Shown here in pieces: positions 8,848-17,600 of a DNA stretch of 64,000 nucleotides. Both the position numbers and the translations under genes were made by a program. Each line of letters opens with the position of its first letter. Position 1 is the stretch's first letter. The stretch is from Bacteroidales bacterium (GTDB taxonomy: Bacteria > Bacteroidota > Bacteroidia > Bacteroidales > UBA932): contig JAGAIY010000014.1 in NCBI GenBank assembly GCA_017626355.1, positions 56,289 through 120,288 of the forward strand, given 5' to 3'. Under the pieces are notes generated by a model, which saw only the letters and a list, made by a program, of their open reading frames with translations, did not search any database and was not told the DNA's origin.

Positions 8848-9970
8848 AATAATCGCTGCAGCTGCAATAGCGGCTGCAGTTGTTTCATGCTCCGATGCTG
8901 CAAAGGTGGCAGGAGTGGTAGAGCAGGCCGCTTCTTCTGAAGTGGTAGTCAAGCTCTTGAACGGCAACAGGATGGAAGTCCTCGACACTGTGGCTGTCGA
9001 TGCTTCCGGCAAGTTCTCCTATAAGGTGGAGGTTGAGGCCGGACAGCCTGAGTTCGTATATCTTTATCATGGAGACAGGAAGATCGCTTCCCTTCTTCTT
9101 TCAAGGGGGGAGAATGTGACTGTAACTGCCGATACCCTTGGTCATTACACCGTTTTCGGCTCTGAAGAGTCTGAGAAGCTGGCTCAGGTAGAGAAGGACT
9201 ATGCTGCTGTGGAGACAAGAATCAGTGCTTTGGCGGCGCAGCTTGAAGGAGCAACCGACGCACAGATCAGCAAGATCAACAAGGAGATTACCAATGAGTA
9301 CATCGCATATTACAGGGACAGGGTCAGGTATGTGATGACGAACAGCAAGTCTCTGACTGTCGTACCTGTCTTCTATCAGGTTCTCGGTGAAAGCCTTCCT
9401 GTCTTCGGGCAGCTTACAGACGGTATCCATATCTCCAATGTCTGCGATTCTCTTGAGACAGTCTATCCTGATTCGAAGTACATCCGCGTCCTTAGAAAGG
9501 AGGCGCAGGCAAGAAAGGACCAGATGGAACTCAATGCACGCATCGGCGCTGCAGACGAAATCGGTTTCCCTGACATTGTCCTTCCTGACGCAAAGGGTCA
9601 GAAGGTAAGACTCAGCGATGTGGATGCAAAGGTCATCCTTCTTCAGTTCTGGACAGCATCGCAGGCCGCTCAGAAAATGTTCAATATCGATATCCTGAAG
9701 TCGATGTACGAAGACTATCATAAGAAGGGCTTCGAGATCTATCAGGTGGCCCTCGATCCTGACAAGGGAACATGGGCGAACGTCATCAAGGAACAGAATC
9801 TTCCATGGATCAACGTATGCGACGGTCTTGGATCTTCATCGCCATACACCCTCCTCTACAACATCGGCGCCCTTCCGGCAACATTCATAATTGCTGACGG
9901 CGAGCTTGTAGACGGCGAAGCCGTGGATGAAAAATCCCTCAGAAAGCTTATCGAAAAGCTCTTGAAATAA
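8825..9970 (+). CDS. Thioredoxin-fold (TlpA/DUF4369-type) lipoprotein lacking CxxC
   Basis: Begins with a lipoprotein signal (IIAAAAIAAAVVSC, lipobox Cys at about residue 22). It is followed by a beta-rich DUF4369-like domain (about 35-120), a helical linker and a C-terminal AhpC/TSA-thioredoxin fold (about 250-381: FPDIVLPDAKGQKVRLSD and ALPATFIIADGELV). In active members the strand LQFW is followed by a Cys-x-x-Cys; here it reads LQFWTASQAAQK (W276), so both redox cysteines are replaced and disulfide exchange is unlikely. The cis-Pro loop (LPATF) is kept. It may serve as a binding or chaperone version in the periplasm. The start overlaps the HIT gene by 23 bp. Confidence 0.85.
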   Translation: MNMSRFSKIIAAAAIAAAVVSCSDAAKVAGVVEQAASSEVVVKLLNGNRMEVLDTVAVDASGKFSYKVEVEAGQPEFVYLYHGDRKIASLLLSRGENVTVTADTLGHYTVFGSEESEKLAQVEKDYAAVETRISALAAQLEGATDAQISKINKEITNEYIAYYRDRVRYVMTNSKSLTVVPVFYQVLGESLPVFGQLTDGIHISNVCDSLETVYPDSKYIRVLRKEAQARKDQMELNARIGAADEIGFPDIVLPDAKGQKVRLSDVDAKVILLQFWTASQAAQKMFNIDILKSMYEDYHKKGFEIYQVALDPDKGTWANVIKEQNLPWINVCDGLGSSSPYTLLYNIGALPATFIIADGELVDGEAVDEKSLRKLIEKLLK

Positions 9971-9989
9971 TTCTGATACAAATAATGGA

Positions 9990-10027
9990 AATCAGCCCCG
10001 AAGACATCACAGTCTTCGGGGCTGATT
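9990..10027. terminator. Bidirectional hairpin terminator
   Basis: A 16-bp perfect inverted repeat, AATCAGCCCCGAAGAC / GTCTTCGGGGCTGATT, with a 6-nt loop lies between two convergent genes (lipoprotein gene ending 9970, tsaB ending 10037). Its position suggests it terminates transcription from both sides. Confidence 0.75.
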
Positions 10028-10036
10028 TGCGGATAT

Positions 10037-10762
10037 TTACCACATTTTCTTCTTGCTGACAGTAGCCACAAACTCTTTAAGATAGAACGGTTCGAAGTAG
10101 GCTACGTCCTTGAAATCTTCGGCGCGGAAGGCTTCAAGGGCAGGGAAGAGCATTGAGGAAGCCTTAGGCCAGCACTGGACGAAATGCGCGTTCGGATGCT
10201 TTATCACCTCGGCGCATTTACCGGCTCCGTCTCCTATGAAGAGACACGGTCCCTGTGCGAGCTGCTCTGAGAAGCTGTTTTCGTCTATGATCGCAGGTGC
10301 TGTCTCTGTAATCTGTCTTGTACCTGTCGCATCCTCGCCCTGACCGGAAGTCTCGAACACAGCAGTGTATACTTCCATCCTGCGGGCATCGATCATCGGG
10401 ATTATGTATTTCATGCCCTCGGTCGAACCATCCAGGACAGCCTGTGCGGCAAGAGTGTCCAGCGTTCCGACTGCAAGCAGAGGAAGGTCGGCTCCGAAGC
10501 AAAGGCCTTTGGCGGTGGATACGCCTACACGAAGTCCGGTGTATGATCCCGGACCCATGCTGACACATACTGCATCGCAGTCCGAGACTGTCAGACCTCG
10601 TTCCTTCAGCATTTCATCAATGAATACGGCTGTCAGCGAGGCATGAGCCTTGGCCGCAGAACTTTCACGATATGAAACAATTGTCCCGCTCTCGGCCAGA
10701 GCGACCGAGCAGAGAGCTGTTGAAGTTTCTATGAGTATTATCCTTTCCATAGTCAATGTCAT
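10037..10762 (-). CDS. tsaB: tRNA threonylcarbamoyladenosine biosynthesis protein TsaB
   Basis: TsaB is the inactive ASKHA-fold paralogue that scaffolds TsaD in t6A37 tRNA modification. Visible marks are ILIETSTALCSVALAE (phosphate-1-like strand), AKAHASLTAVFIDEML, VSMGPGSYTGLRVGVSTAKGL (the conserved GPGSfTGLR core) and MIDARRMEVYTAVF. Length 241 fits. The ATG at 10762 overlaps the end of cvpA by 4 bp; the internal ATG at 10750 (MERIILIETS) is closer to the family's usual N-terminus, so the start is uncertain by four codons. Confidence 0.93.
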   Translation of the reverse strand: MTLTMERIILIETSTALCSVALAESGTIVSYRESSAAKAHASLTAVFIDEMLKERGLTVSDCDAVCVSMGPGSYTGLRVGVSTAKGLCFGADLPLLAVGTLDTLAAQAVLDGSTEGMKYIIPMIDARRMEVYTAVFETSGQGEDATGTRQITETAPAIIDENSFSEQLAQGPCLFIGDGAGKCAEVIKHPNAHFVQCWPKASSMLFPALEAFRAEDFKDVAYFEPFYLKEFVATVSKKKMW

Positions 10763-11253
10763 TTCCAGAACACGAGTTCCTTGAGATAAGGGAAAACCTT
10801 GTAGGCCAGATCTTTGAGAGGAGGGTAGAGGCTCGATTCCGCCAGAGACTCCTCACTGACGAAGTGGAAGGTGCCGTTGAGCGAATTGAAGGCCATGATC
10901 ACAAGGCCGACGACAAGGGCGCATTTGAGAAAGGAGAAGAGCACTCCCAGCAGCTTGTTCACCCAGCCCAGCATCACGATCTTCAGCATGCCTTCCAGAA
11001 GTTTTCCGAGAGCGGCCAATCCGGCTATGACGCAGATAAGTATCAGAGCGAAGGCCACCAGTTGCAGGACTTCTCCCGATCCTTCTATGTACTGGGCGAG
11101 CCATCCGCTCACGGCCTCGGAGAACTGGAAGGAGAGGAAGATTCCCAGAATAAGGGAAATTATAGCTATAACCTGGGCTATGAAGCCTTTTCTGAGGCCT
11201 TGAATGAGCGCAGGTATGAAGCATATGAGAATTATGATATCCAGTATGTTCAT
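10759..11253 (-). CDS. cvpA: CvpA family membrane protein
   Basis: Four hydrophobic segments are predicted by eye (about residues 3-20, 25-45, 64-84 and 100-122), with the family's signature N-terminus ILDIIILICFIPALIQGLRKGF, in which the second helix follows a short G-x-x-(K/R)G loop. CvpA-type proteins were named for colicin V production and are widely conserved inner-membrane proteins; their molecular role here cannot be read from sequence. The gene is upstream of, and overlaps, tsaB by 4 bp on the leftward strand. Confidence 0.88.
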   Translation of the reverse strand: MNILDIIILICFIPALIQGLRKGFIAQVIAIISLILGIFLSFQFSEAVSGWLAQYIEGSGEVLQLVAFALILICVIAGLAALGKLLEGMLKIVMLGWVNKLLGVLFSFLKCALVVGLVIMAFNSLNGTFHFVSEESLAESSLYPPLKDLAYKVFPYLKELVFWK

Positions 11254-11272
11254 TAGTCTTGCAAAAAATGTT

Positions 11273-11280
11273 TATATTTG
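11273..11280 (+). promoter_or_regulatory. Possible ileS promoter (-7 box)
   Basis: TATATTTG matches the Bacteroidota -7 consensus TAnnTTTG 63 bp upstream of the ileS ATG. No clean TTTG is found at the -33 position, so support is weak. A short GGCGG/CCGCC hairpin lies in the leader (about 11,301-11,314); no T-box-like structure is recognisable. Confidence 0.35.
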
Positions 11281-11342
11281 CGGATTGAAAAAATCCTAAG
11301 GCGGGTTTCCGCCTGCAAAAATAGATAAATATTTTTAATCAT

Positions 11343-14300
11343 ATGGCATTTAAGGAGTATAAAGGTCTTGACCTTGTTGCAACAGGAAACGAGGTGCTCG
11401 ACAGATGGAGAAAGAACCATGCGTTCGAAAAATCACTTGAATTGAGAGAAGGAGCCCCGGAATTCATATTCTTTGAGGGACCGCCTTCTGCCAACGGTAT
11501 GCCTGGCATTCACCATGTCATGGCACGTTCCATCAAGGATGCCATCTGCCGTTACAAGACCCAGAGCGGCTACAAGGTGAACCGTCGTGCCGGCTGGGAT
11601 ACCCACGGTCTTCCGGTCGAGCTCGGTGTCGAGAAGATGCTCGGTATCACCAAGGAAGACATCGGTACGAAGATCACTGTCGAGGAATATAACGACGCCT
11701 GCCGCAAGGAGGTCATGAAGTACACCGCGGAGTGGGTGAACATGACCGAGCGTGTGGGATATTGGGTCGATATGGACGATCCGTACATCACCTATGATAA
11801 CCGCTACATCGAAACCCTCTGGTATCTCCTCAAGAAGATATATGACAAGGGCCTTCTCTACAAGGGAAAGTCCATCCAGCCGTACTCTCCGGCAGCAGGA
11901 ACAGGTCTCAGTACCCATGAGCTCAACCAGCCGGGCTGCTACCGTGATGTGAAGGATACCACAGCTGTAGCCCAGTTCTCAGTGATCCGTGACGAAAAGT
12001 CGGAGTTCCTCTTCAGCGAGGGTGTACCTGCGTATATCCTTGCATGGACGACAACTCCATGGACCCTCCCGTCGAACACAGCCCTCTGTGTCGGACCGAA
12101 CATCGACTACGTGCGCGTACTTTCATTCAACCCATATACTGGCCAGCCAGCGCTTTATGTTGTGGCTCAGGCACTTGTAAATGCGCATTTCAATCCTAAG
12201 GCGGCAGAACTCGCACTCGAGGACTACAAGCCGGGCGACAAGCTCGTGCCTTTCAAGGTGCTTGACGGTGTATACAAGGGTTCGGAACTTACCGGAATAC
12301 GTTATGAGCAGCTCATCCCTTGGTTCAATCCGGGTGAGGGTGCCTTCAGAGTGATCCCGGGTGATTATGTCACAACAGAGGACGGTACCGGTATCGTGCA
12401 TATCGCCCCTACTTTCGGTGCAGATGACGCGAAGGTGGCAAGGCTCGCTGGCGTACCAGGTCTTCAGGTTGTGGACCGCAACGGCGACCTTCAGGCCCAG
12501 GTGGATCTCTGCGGACGTTTCTTCCGTGTCGAGGATCTTGACCCTGAATATGCGGCTGCCAACATGTCGGAGGACTACAAGGAGTGGGCAGGCCGTTATG
12601 TGAAGAATGCCTATGACGCAGAACTTCCGGCAGATGCTCCGACCCTCGATGTCGACCTTTGTGTGATGCTCAAGCAGCAGAACAAGGCCTTCAGGATCGA
12701 GAAGCATACCCATAACTATCCTCACTGCTGGCGTACTGACAAGCCGGTTCTCTACTACCCTCTGAACTCATGGTTCATCAAGACTACGGCAGTCCGTGAG
12801 AGGATGATGGAGCTTAATGACCAGATCACATGGAAGCCGGAGTCTACCGGAACAGGACGTTTCGGCAAGTGGCTTGAGAATATCCAGGACTGGAATCTTT
12901 CAAGAAGCCGTTACTGGGGTACACCTCTCCCTATCTGGCAGACTGAGGACGGAAAGGAAGCGAAGTGCATCGGTTCGATCAAGGAACTCTATGCTGAGAT
13001 CGACAAGGCGGTGGCAGCGGGCTTCATGACAGAGAATCCGTTCGCAGCCAAGGGTTTCGATCCAGAGGACATGTCGAAGGAAAACTATGACAAGATCGAC
13101 ATCCACCGTCCGTATGTGGACAATATCTTCCTCGTTTCAGACAGCGGAAAGAAGATGGTCCGCGAACTCGACCTCATCGATGTATGGTTCGATTCAGGTG
13201 CGATGCCATATGCTCAGGAAGGTCTCCGCAACCTTGGTTCGGAGAAGTTCGGCATCACTGCAGACTTCATCGCAGAGGGTGTCGACCAGACCCGCGGATG
13301 GTTCTATACCCTCCATGCGATCAATACTATGGTGAGTGACAAGTGCGCGTTCAAGCGTGTGATTTCCAACGGATTGGTTCTTGACAAGGATGGTAACAAG
13401 ATGAGTAAGCGTCTTGGCAATGCCGTCGATCCTTTCTGGGCCCTCGATACATATGGAGCCGATGCCCTCAGATGGTACATGCTTACAAACTCGCAGCCAT
13501 GGGACAACCTCCGTTTCGACGCTAACGGTGTCGACGAGGTACGCCGCAAATTCTTCGGAACACTTTACAATACATATTCATTCTTCGCGCTTTACGCGAA
13601 CATCGACGGTTTCGATCCGAAGGCTACGGCAGTGCCTATGGCCGAGCGTCCGGAGATCGACAGATGGGTGATCTCGCTCCTCAATACTCTTGTAAAGGAT
13701 GTTACAGCCGCTTATGAGGACTATGACATCACGACAGCAGGCCGTCTCATTCAGGATTTCGTCTGCGACCACGTCAGCAACTGGTACGTACGTCTTGGCA
13801 GGAAGAGATTCTGGGGAGGTACTATGGATACAGACAAGCTTTCGGCTTATCAGACACTCTATCAGGTGCTTGTGGCAGTGGCTAAGCTTGCCGCTCCTAT
13901 CGCGCCGTTCTTCATGGACCGCCTGTATCTTGACCTCGTGGAAGGCGAGTCGGAGTCAGTTCACTATGTGGCTATGCCTGCATATGACGAGACTGTAGTC
14001 GACAAGGACCTTGAGGAAAGAATGGCTTTGGCACAGAGAGCTACCTCAATGGTGCTCGCTCTTCGCCGCAAGGCCGAGATCAATGTCCGCAAGCCGCTTT
14101 CAAAGATCATAATTCCGGTTATCGACGAGCGTGTCAAGGATCAGCTTGAGCTTGTCAAGACCTTGATCCTCAATGAAGTTAATGTCAAGGAGGCTGAGTT
14201 CATTTCTGATACGACAGGTCTCATCACCAAGAAGATCAAGCCGAACTTCAAGACACTCGGAAAAATCTATGGCAAGCAGATGAAGGAGATTGCAGCGGCA

Positions 14301-14774
14301 TTCGCTACACTTTCTCAGGAAGTTATCAATGCTGTTCAGGCTTCTGAAAATTCTGGCACGGGTTATGTTCTGAACCTTCCGTCCGGAGATGTGACTCTCA
14401 ACAAGGGAGACTATGAGATTTCTTCAGAGGATATGCCGGGCTGGCTTGTTGCGACAGAAGGATCGATGACTATCGCTCTTGATGTGACCGTGACAGAGGC
14501 TCTCAAGCAGGAGGGTGTCGCACGTGAGCTTATCAACAGAATCCAGAATCTCCGCAAGAGCAGCGGATTCGATGTTACTGACAAGGTATCTGTGACAATA
14601 TATGCAGACGGTCAGGACGGAGAGGAGATTGCTGCATCTCTTGCCAACTTCTCGGAGTATGTTGCGGCTCAGACTCTGGCGCTTTCTGTAGAGGCTGCTC
14701 CAGTATCGGAGGCCGGTGATGCTCCTGAAGTCGAGTGGAATGAAGGAACTATCCGTATCAAGGTGACACGTTAG
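11343..14774 (+). CDS. ileS: Isoleucyl-tRNA synthetase
   Basis: Class I aminoacyl-tRNA synthetase of 1,143 residues, the longer eukaryote-like form common in Bacteroidota. It opens with FKEYKGLDLVATGNEVLDRW, has the HIGH-type motif as PPSANGMPGIHHV (about residues 49-61), the CP1 editing region with WTTTPWTLPSNTAL, the ...GVDQTRGWFYTLH segment and the KMSKR motif at about residues 686-690 (GNKMSKRLGN). The C-terminal anticodon-binding domain follows. An AT-rich leader precedes the ATG. It is followed by dksA-like and lspA genes in the arrangement usual for Bacteroidales. Confidence 0.97.
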   Translation: MAFKEYKGLDLVATGNEVLDRWRKNHAFEKSLELREGAPEFIFFEGPPSANGMPGIHHVMARSIKDAICRYKTQSGYKVNRRAGWDTHGLPVELGVEKMLGITKEDIGTKITVEEYNDACRKEVMKYTAEWVNMTERVGYWVDMDDPYITYDNRYIETLWYLLKKIYDKGLLYKGKSIQPYSPAAGTGLSTHELNQPGCYRDVKDTTAVAQFSVIRDEKSEFLFSEGVPAYILAWTTTPWTLPSNTALCVGPNIDYVRVLSFNPYTGQPALYVVAQALVNAHFNPKAAELALEDYKPGDKLVPFKVLDGVYKGSELTGIRYEQLIPWFNPGEGAFRVIPGDYVTTEDGTGIVHIAPTFGADDAKVARLAGVPGLQVVDRNGDLQAQVDLCGRFFRVEDLDPEYAAANMSEDYKEWAGRYVKNAYDAELPADAPTLDVDLCVMLKQQNKAFRIEKHTHNYPHCWRTDKPVLYYPLNSWFIKTTAVRERMMELNDQITWKPESTGTGRFGKWLENIQDWNLSRSRYWGTPLPIWQTEDGKEAKCIGSIKELYAEIDKAVAAGFMTENPFAAKGFDPEDMSKENYDKIDIHRPYVDNIFLVSDSGKKMVRELDLIDVWFDSGAMPYAQEGLRNLGSEKFGITADFIAEGVDQTRGWFYTLHAINTMVSDKCAFKRVISNGLVLDKDGNKMSKRLGNAVDPFWALDTYGADALRWYMLTNSQPWDNLRFDANGVDEVRRKFFGTLYNTYSFFALYANIDGFDPKATAVPMAERPEIDRWVISLLNTLVKDVTAAYEDYDITTAGRLIQDFVCDHVSNWYVRLGRKRFWGGTMDTDKLSAYQTLYQVLVAVAKLAAPIAPFFMDRLYLDLVEGESESVHYVAMPAYDETVVDKDLEERMALAQRATSMVLALRRKAEINVRKPLSKIIIPVIDERVKDQLELVKTLILNEVNVKEAEFISDTTGLITKKIKPNFKTLGKIYGKQMKEIAAAFATLSQEVINAVQASENSGTGYVLNLPSGDVTLNKGDYEISSEDMPGWLVATEGSMTIALDVTVTEALKQEGVARELINRIQNLRKSSGFDVTDKVSVTIYADGQDGEEIAASLANFSEYVAAQTLALSVEAAPVSEAGDAPEVEWNEGTIRIKVTR

Positions 14775-14817
14775 GGGTCGCGATATTGAATCTATTAACT
14801 ATTAAATAAATAACACT

Positions 14818-15228
14818 ATGGCAGAAGAAATTAAGAACGGATCTGAGTTCAAGGTACGTTACAGCGATGAGGAACTCCAGGAGTTCAAGGCCATTATTCT
14901 TGAAATGCTTGAAAAGGCAAAGAAGGAATATAAGATACTTCGTGATGTGGTGACTCATGACTCGAGCAACGATATAGAGGACACATCTCCTACATTCAAG
15001 ATCATGGAGGAAGGAGCGATGACCCTCTCAAAGGAGGAGGCCGGTGCACTTGCACAGCGTCAGTACAAGTTCATTCAGAATCTTGAGGCAGCCCTTATAA
15101 GAATCGAGAATAAGACTTATGGCGTATGCCGTATGACAGGTAAGCTTATCCCTAAGGAAAGGCTTCGTCTTGTTCCTCATGCGACCCTTACCGTTGAGGC
15201 TAAGGAGATGATGAACAAGAACAAATAG
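14818..15228 (+). CDS. DksA/TraR family protein with degenerate zinc finger
   Basis: The 136-residue protein has the long helical hairpin of DksA-like RNA-polymerase secondary-channel proteins (about residues 20-85) and the GVCRMTGKLIPKERLRLVPHA segment in place of the C4 zinc finger. Only one Cys remains in that segment, where classical DksA has C-x2-C-x17-C-x2-C, so zinc binding is doubtful. The acidic coiled-coil tip DSSNDIEDTSP is where the functional Asp residues of DksA would lie. It sits between ileS and lspA, as in many Bacteroidales, where it is usually annotated as a TraR/DksA family regulator. Confidence 0.82.
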   Translation: MAEEIKNGSEFKVRYSDEELQEFKAIILEMLEKAKKEYKILRDVVTHDSSNDIEDTSPTFKIMEEGAMTLSKEEAGALAQRQYKFIQNLEAALIRIENKTYGVCRMTGKLIPKERLRLVPHATLTVEAKEMMNKNK

Positions 15229-15234
15229 GCCTGT

Positions 15235-15831
15235 ATGAAGATTTCAAAAGGAACCAAGCTTTTTATCTTAGGTGCTTTATTAGTCGTCATTGACCAGATC
15301 ATCAAAGTTCTGGTCAAGACGAATATGGATCTCGGCGAGACGATTGATGTAATAGGGGACTGGTTCAAGCTTCATTTCGTCCTTAACAAGGGCATGGCTT
15401 TCGGCATGGCTTTCGGCGGTCTGGTCGGAAAGGTGCTTCTGTCGGTTTTCAGAATCGCCCTTTTCGGTGGACTTTTCTGGTGGATATCCAAGCTTGCGAA
15501 AAAGCCTGATACGCCTGTAGGAGTGCTTGTGGGACTGACCATGATCACGGCAGGAGCGATGGGAAACATCATAGACTGTTTCTTTTATGGCCTCATCTGG
15601 CCGGAAACCATCACTCCGGGCGCTCCGTTCGCCTTCATGTTCGGCCAGGTCGTGGACATGTTCTACTTCCCGCTCTTTGATTATAAGCTTCCGTGGATGG
15701 ACTATCCGAGGACATTCTTCGGTGCAGTTTTCAATTTTGCGGATAGTTGTGTGACATGCGGAGCCTTCTATCTTCTCCTCTTTCAGTATAAATATTTCGC
15801 AAAAGAGGAGGAAAAGAAAAAAAATATGTAA
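15235..15831 (+). CDS. lspA: Lipoprotein signal peptidase (signal peptidase II)
   Basis: Removes signal peptides from prolipoproteins in the inner membrane. There are four transmembrane helices. The VIDQIIKVLVK segment is the family's first conserved block, GNIIDCFFYG the third, and the catalytic aspartates are Asp141 in GQVVDMFYFP and Asp170 in FNFADSCVTCG. At 198 residues it is slightly longer than Proteobacterial LspA because of a loop around residues 120-135, a common Bacteroidota feature. The C-terminus is Lys-rich. It lies 6 bp after the DksA-like gene. Confidence 0.95.
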   Translation: MKISKGTKLFILGALLVVIDQIIKVLVKTNMDLGETIDVIGDWFKLHFVLNKGMAFGMAFGGLVGKVLLSVFRIALFGGLFWWISKLAKKPDTPVGVLVGLTMITAGAMGNIIDCFFYGLIWPETITPGAPFAFMFGQVVDMFYFPLFDYKLPWMDYPRTFFGAVFNFADSCVTCGAFYLLLFQYKYFAKEEEKKKNM

Positions 15832-15846
15832 TTTTCTGCGAAAAAA

Positions 15847-15877
15847 TTTGCAAGGAAAGATTTTTTCACTACCTTTG
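15847..15877 (+). promoter_or_regulatory. Bacteroidota-type promoter of tRNA-Ser
   Basis: TTTG at 15,847-15,850 and TACCTTTG at 15,870-15,877, separated by 19 bp, match the -33/-7 consensus (TTTG, TAnnTTTG) exactly. The tRNA begins about 23 bp downstream. Confidence 0.85.
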
Positions 15878-15899
15878 CAATCCCTTTCGGGAACATATT

Positions 15900-15984
15900 G
15901 GAGAGTTGGCAGAGTGGTCGAATGCGGCGGTCTTGAAAACCGTTGACCTTCACGGGTCCGGGGGTTCGAATCCCTCACTCTCCG
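15900..15984 (+). tRNA. tRNA-Ser (anticodon UGA)
   Basis: The acceptor stem GGAGAGT/ACTCTCC closes the molecule. The anticodon loop CTTGAAA at about 15,931-15,938 gives anticodon TGA (15,934-15,936), reading UCA serine codons. A long variable arm (GACCTTCACGGGTC) marks it as a class II tRNA, and the T arm has GGTTCGAATCC. The terminal CCA is not encoded directly after the acceptor stem. Its 3' end is the phage attachment site and stays intact after integration. Confidence 0.95.
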
Positions 15985-15987
15985 CAA
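15969..15987 (+). other. attL core (3' end of tRNA-Ser)
   Basis: The 19-bp segment aatccctcactctccgcaa at the tRNA 3' end recurs with one mismatch (A to T at position 9) at 53,343-53,361. The two copies bracket the integrase and all phage genes, as expected for a tyrosine-recombinase element using a tRNA 3' end. Confidence 0.8.
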
Positions 15988-16039
15988 GAGCCTTGTAATA
16001 AGTTGATTATCAACGATTTACAAGGTTTTTCGTTTAATA

Positions 16040-16058
16040 CCGGGACACAGCCGGGACA
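16040..16058 (+). repeat. Putative integrase arm-type sites, left end
   Basis: Two copies of CCGGGACA with an 11-bp period lie between attL and the integrase. A matching pair, CCGGGACA and TCGGGACA, also with an 11-bp period, lies inside the right end at 53,243-53,261. Helical-period direct repeats at both ends of an integrated element suggest recombinase or accessory-factor binding sites. Confidence 0.55.
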
Positions 16059-16110
16059 ACAGCAACCCTCTTTGTATGACACCTTATCGGAGTTGTGCAA
16101 AGAAAAAAAA

Positions 16111-17277
16111 ATGTCATTCTTCAAGCCAACTCCTTACCTTGATTACTTACCGCCAAAACTAACTGAATCAAAGGAATGGTATATATCCTATTCTGTCAAG
16201 GATCCTGCTACTGGCAAGATGAAGAGATTCCGGATAAAGGTTAATAGAATCAAATCTCTAAAGGAAAGAAGAATAGCTGCCAAGGTTATCATGGCAAGGA
16301 TTACTGAGCAATTATCTTTGGGCTGGAATCCCATATTAGAGAAAGAAGCACCGAAAGCATATACTAGGCTTTATGATGCGATGGATTCATTCCTGAAGGT
16401 GAAAGGAAAGGAGACTGAAGCCAACTCCATGAGAAGTTATAACTCTTATATCAAGATCCTGAAGAACTGGCTACATGAATACGGATTCAAGGAAGATATG
16501 TATGCCTGTTCTTTTACGAAGTCCGTTGCACTTGACTTCATGAATGATGTCGAGGATGATGAAAGAATATCACCACGCACATATAACAATTATAGAGCCT
16601 TCTATTTCGGTTTTTTCAACTGGACTATAGAGAAGGGCTATCTTACAGTCAATCCCTTCTCAGAGATCAAGAAAAAGCCCAAAAAACTGACAAAGAAGGT
16701 CAGAAGGACTCTTACAAATGAAGAACTCCAAAGATTATTTGAACATCTTCAGGAAGAAAACAGAATGTATCTGGTAATGTGCCTTCTGTGTTACTGCTGC
16801 TTTCTGAGGCCAAAGGAAATTGCATTGCTCAAATGTGAAGATGTCGATCTGAAAAATCAGATTATCAGAGTTGATGACGGAATAGCAAAGAATGACAACA
16901 CATCATTTCGCACCATTCCGGATGCAATGATGCCATTCATGAAAGATCTTGATCTGACGGTAGGAAAGCATTACCTATTTGCTGGAGGTAAAGGATATGA
17001 CTTCATTCCCGGATCTCAGAAGATGTGCAGCAGGAAGATTGCTAAGTACTGGGATGATCATATAAGAGAAGCATGCAATTTCCCGATGGAAGTTCAGTTC
17101 TATAGCCTGAAAGACTCAGGCATGACAAATATGGCCGATTCTGGAGTTCCTATAACCTTTGTTAAGCAGCAAGCCGATCACAGCAGTTTAGCTGTAACTT
17201 CAATATATCTGTCTCAGAACAAGGCAAAGGCGAATGAAGAACTGAAGAAGGTGGATATAATTACAGGAAAGAAATAA
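16111..17277 (+). CDS. int: Tyrosine recombinase / phage integrase
   Basis: Integrates and excises the phage at tRNA-Ser. The ATG at 16,111 (MSFFKPTPYLDY) is chosen because upstream in-frame codons run back into the tRNA and att region. The N-terminal Arm/SAM-like part (about 1-200) is followed by the catalytic domain: RRTLTNEELQRLF, the first catalytic Arg in CFLRPKEIALL, a box-II region YSLKDSGMTNMADSG in which the usual HxLR is replaced by SLKD, QADHSSL and the nucleophile region TSIYLSQ. That HxLR variation is seen in several Bacteroidota phage integrases. Length about 388 residues. It is the only phage gene on the plus strand at the left end. Confidence 0.93.
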   Translation: MSFFKPTPYLDYLPPKLTESKEWYISYSVKDPATGKMKRFRIKVNRIKSLKERRIAAKVIMARITEQLSLGWNPILEKEAPKAYTRLYDAMDSFLKVKGKETEANSMRSYNSYIKILKNWLHEYGFKEDMYACSFTKSVALDFMNDVEDDERISPRTYNNYRAFYFGFFNWTIEKGYLTVNPFSEIKKKPKKLTKKVRRTLTNEELQRLFEHLQEENRMYLVMCLLCYCCFLRPKEIALLKCEDVDLKNQIIRVDDGIAKNDNTSFRTIPDAMMPFMKDLDLTVGKHYLFAGGKGYDFIPGSQKMCSRKIAKYWDDHIREACNFPMEVQFYSLKDSGMTNMADSGVPITFVKQQADHSSLAVTSIYLSQNKAKANEELKKVDIITGKK

Positions 17278-17278
17278 G

Positions 17279-17330
17279 GGCACCCTTTCGGATGCCCTAT
17301 GGCCAAGCTCCGGACTTGGCCGGTTGCAAT
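17279..17330. other. Hairpins between convergent integrase and DUF5053-like genes
   Basis: GGGCA...TGCCC (about 17,279-17,299) and GGCCAAG/CTTGGCC lie directly after the integrase stop. No T-run follows, so termination is plausible but unproven. Confidence 0.4.
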
Positions 17331-17357
17331 CAAGACAACAAGTGTTGCCTCCGGAGA

Positions 17358-17585
17358 TTAAAGTGTGTCAGCAGCCTTCCTGATCCTATCTGCAAGATCA
17401 TATAAAGCACCTTTCAACTGCTGTAATTCTTCAGGAGTGAAATCCGTCTCTTTCCCATTCCCATCTTTGCCATCAAACTTATGATAAAGCCAGCCTGATG
17501 ACTTGCCGAAATATCGGCTTGCAATCTTAGCAACATTGACATCTAAAAGAATATCCTTCAATTTGAGTTTCGCATTAGTAGCCAT
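17358..17585 (-). CDS. DUF5053-like small phage regulator
   Basis: A 75-residue protein with the pattern VAKIASRYFGKSSGWLYHK, which looks like a small helix-turn-helix segment, then KETDFTPEELQQLKGALYDLADRI. This resembles the DUF5053 family of Bacteroidota phage and mobile-element proteins as I remember it. The family has no assigned function; the HTH-like look and its place by the integrase suggest control of lysogeny or excision. It lies downstream of a 45-residue ORF with a strong promoter. Confidence 0.7.
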   Translation of the reverse strand: MATNAKLKLKDILLDVNVAKIASRYFGKSSGWLYHKFDGKDGNGKETDFTPEELQQLKGALYDLADRIRKAADTL

Positions 17586-17600
17586 ATTCTGAATTTTTAA

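Noticed and set aside
11256-11342. Possible T-box riboswitch upstream of ileS
   Set aside because: Leader is short with only a minor GGCGG/CCGCC hairpin; no T-box core.
15943-16110. Extension of the integrase frame back into the tRNA
   Set aside because: It would encode tRNA and att sequence; the ATG at 16,111 begins the recognisable protein.
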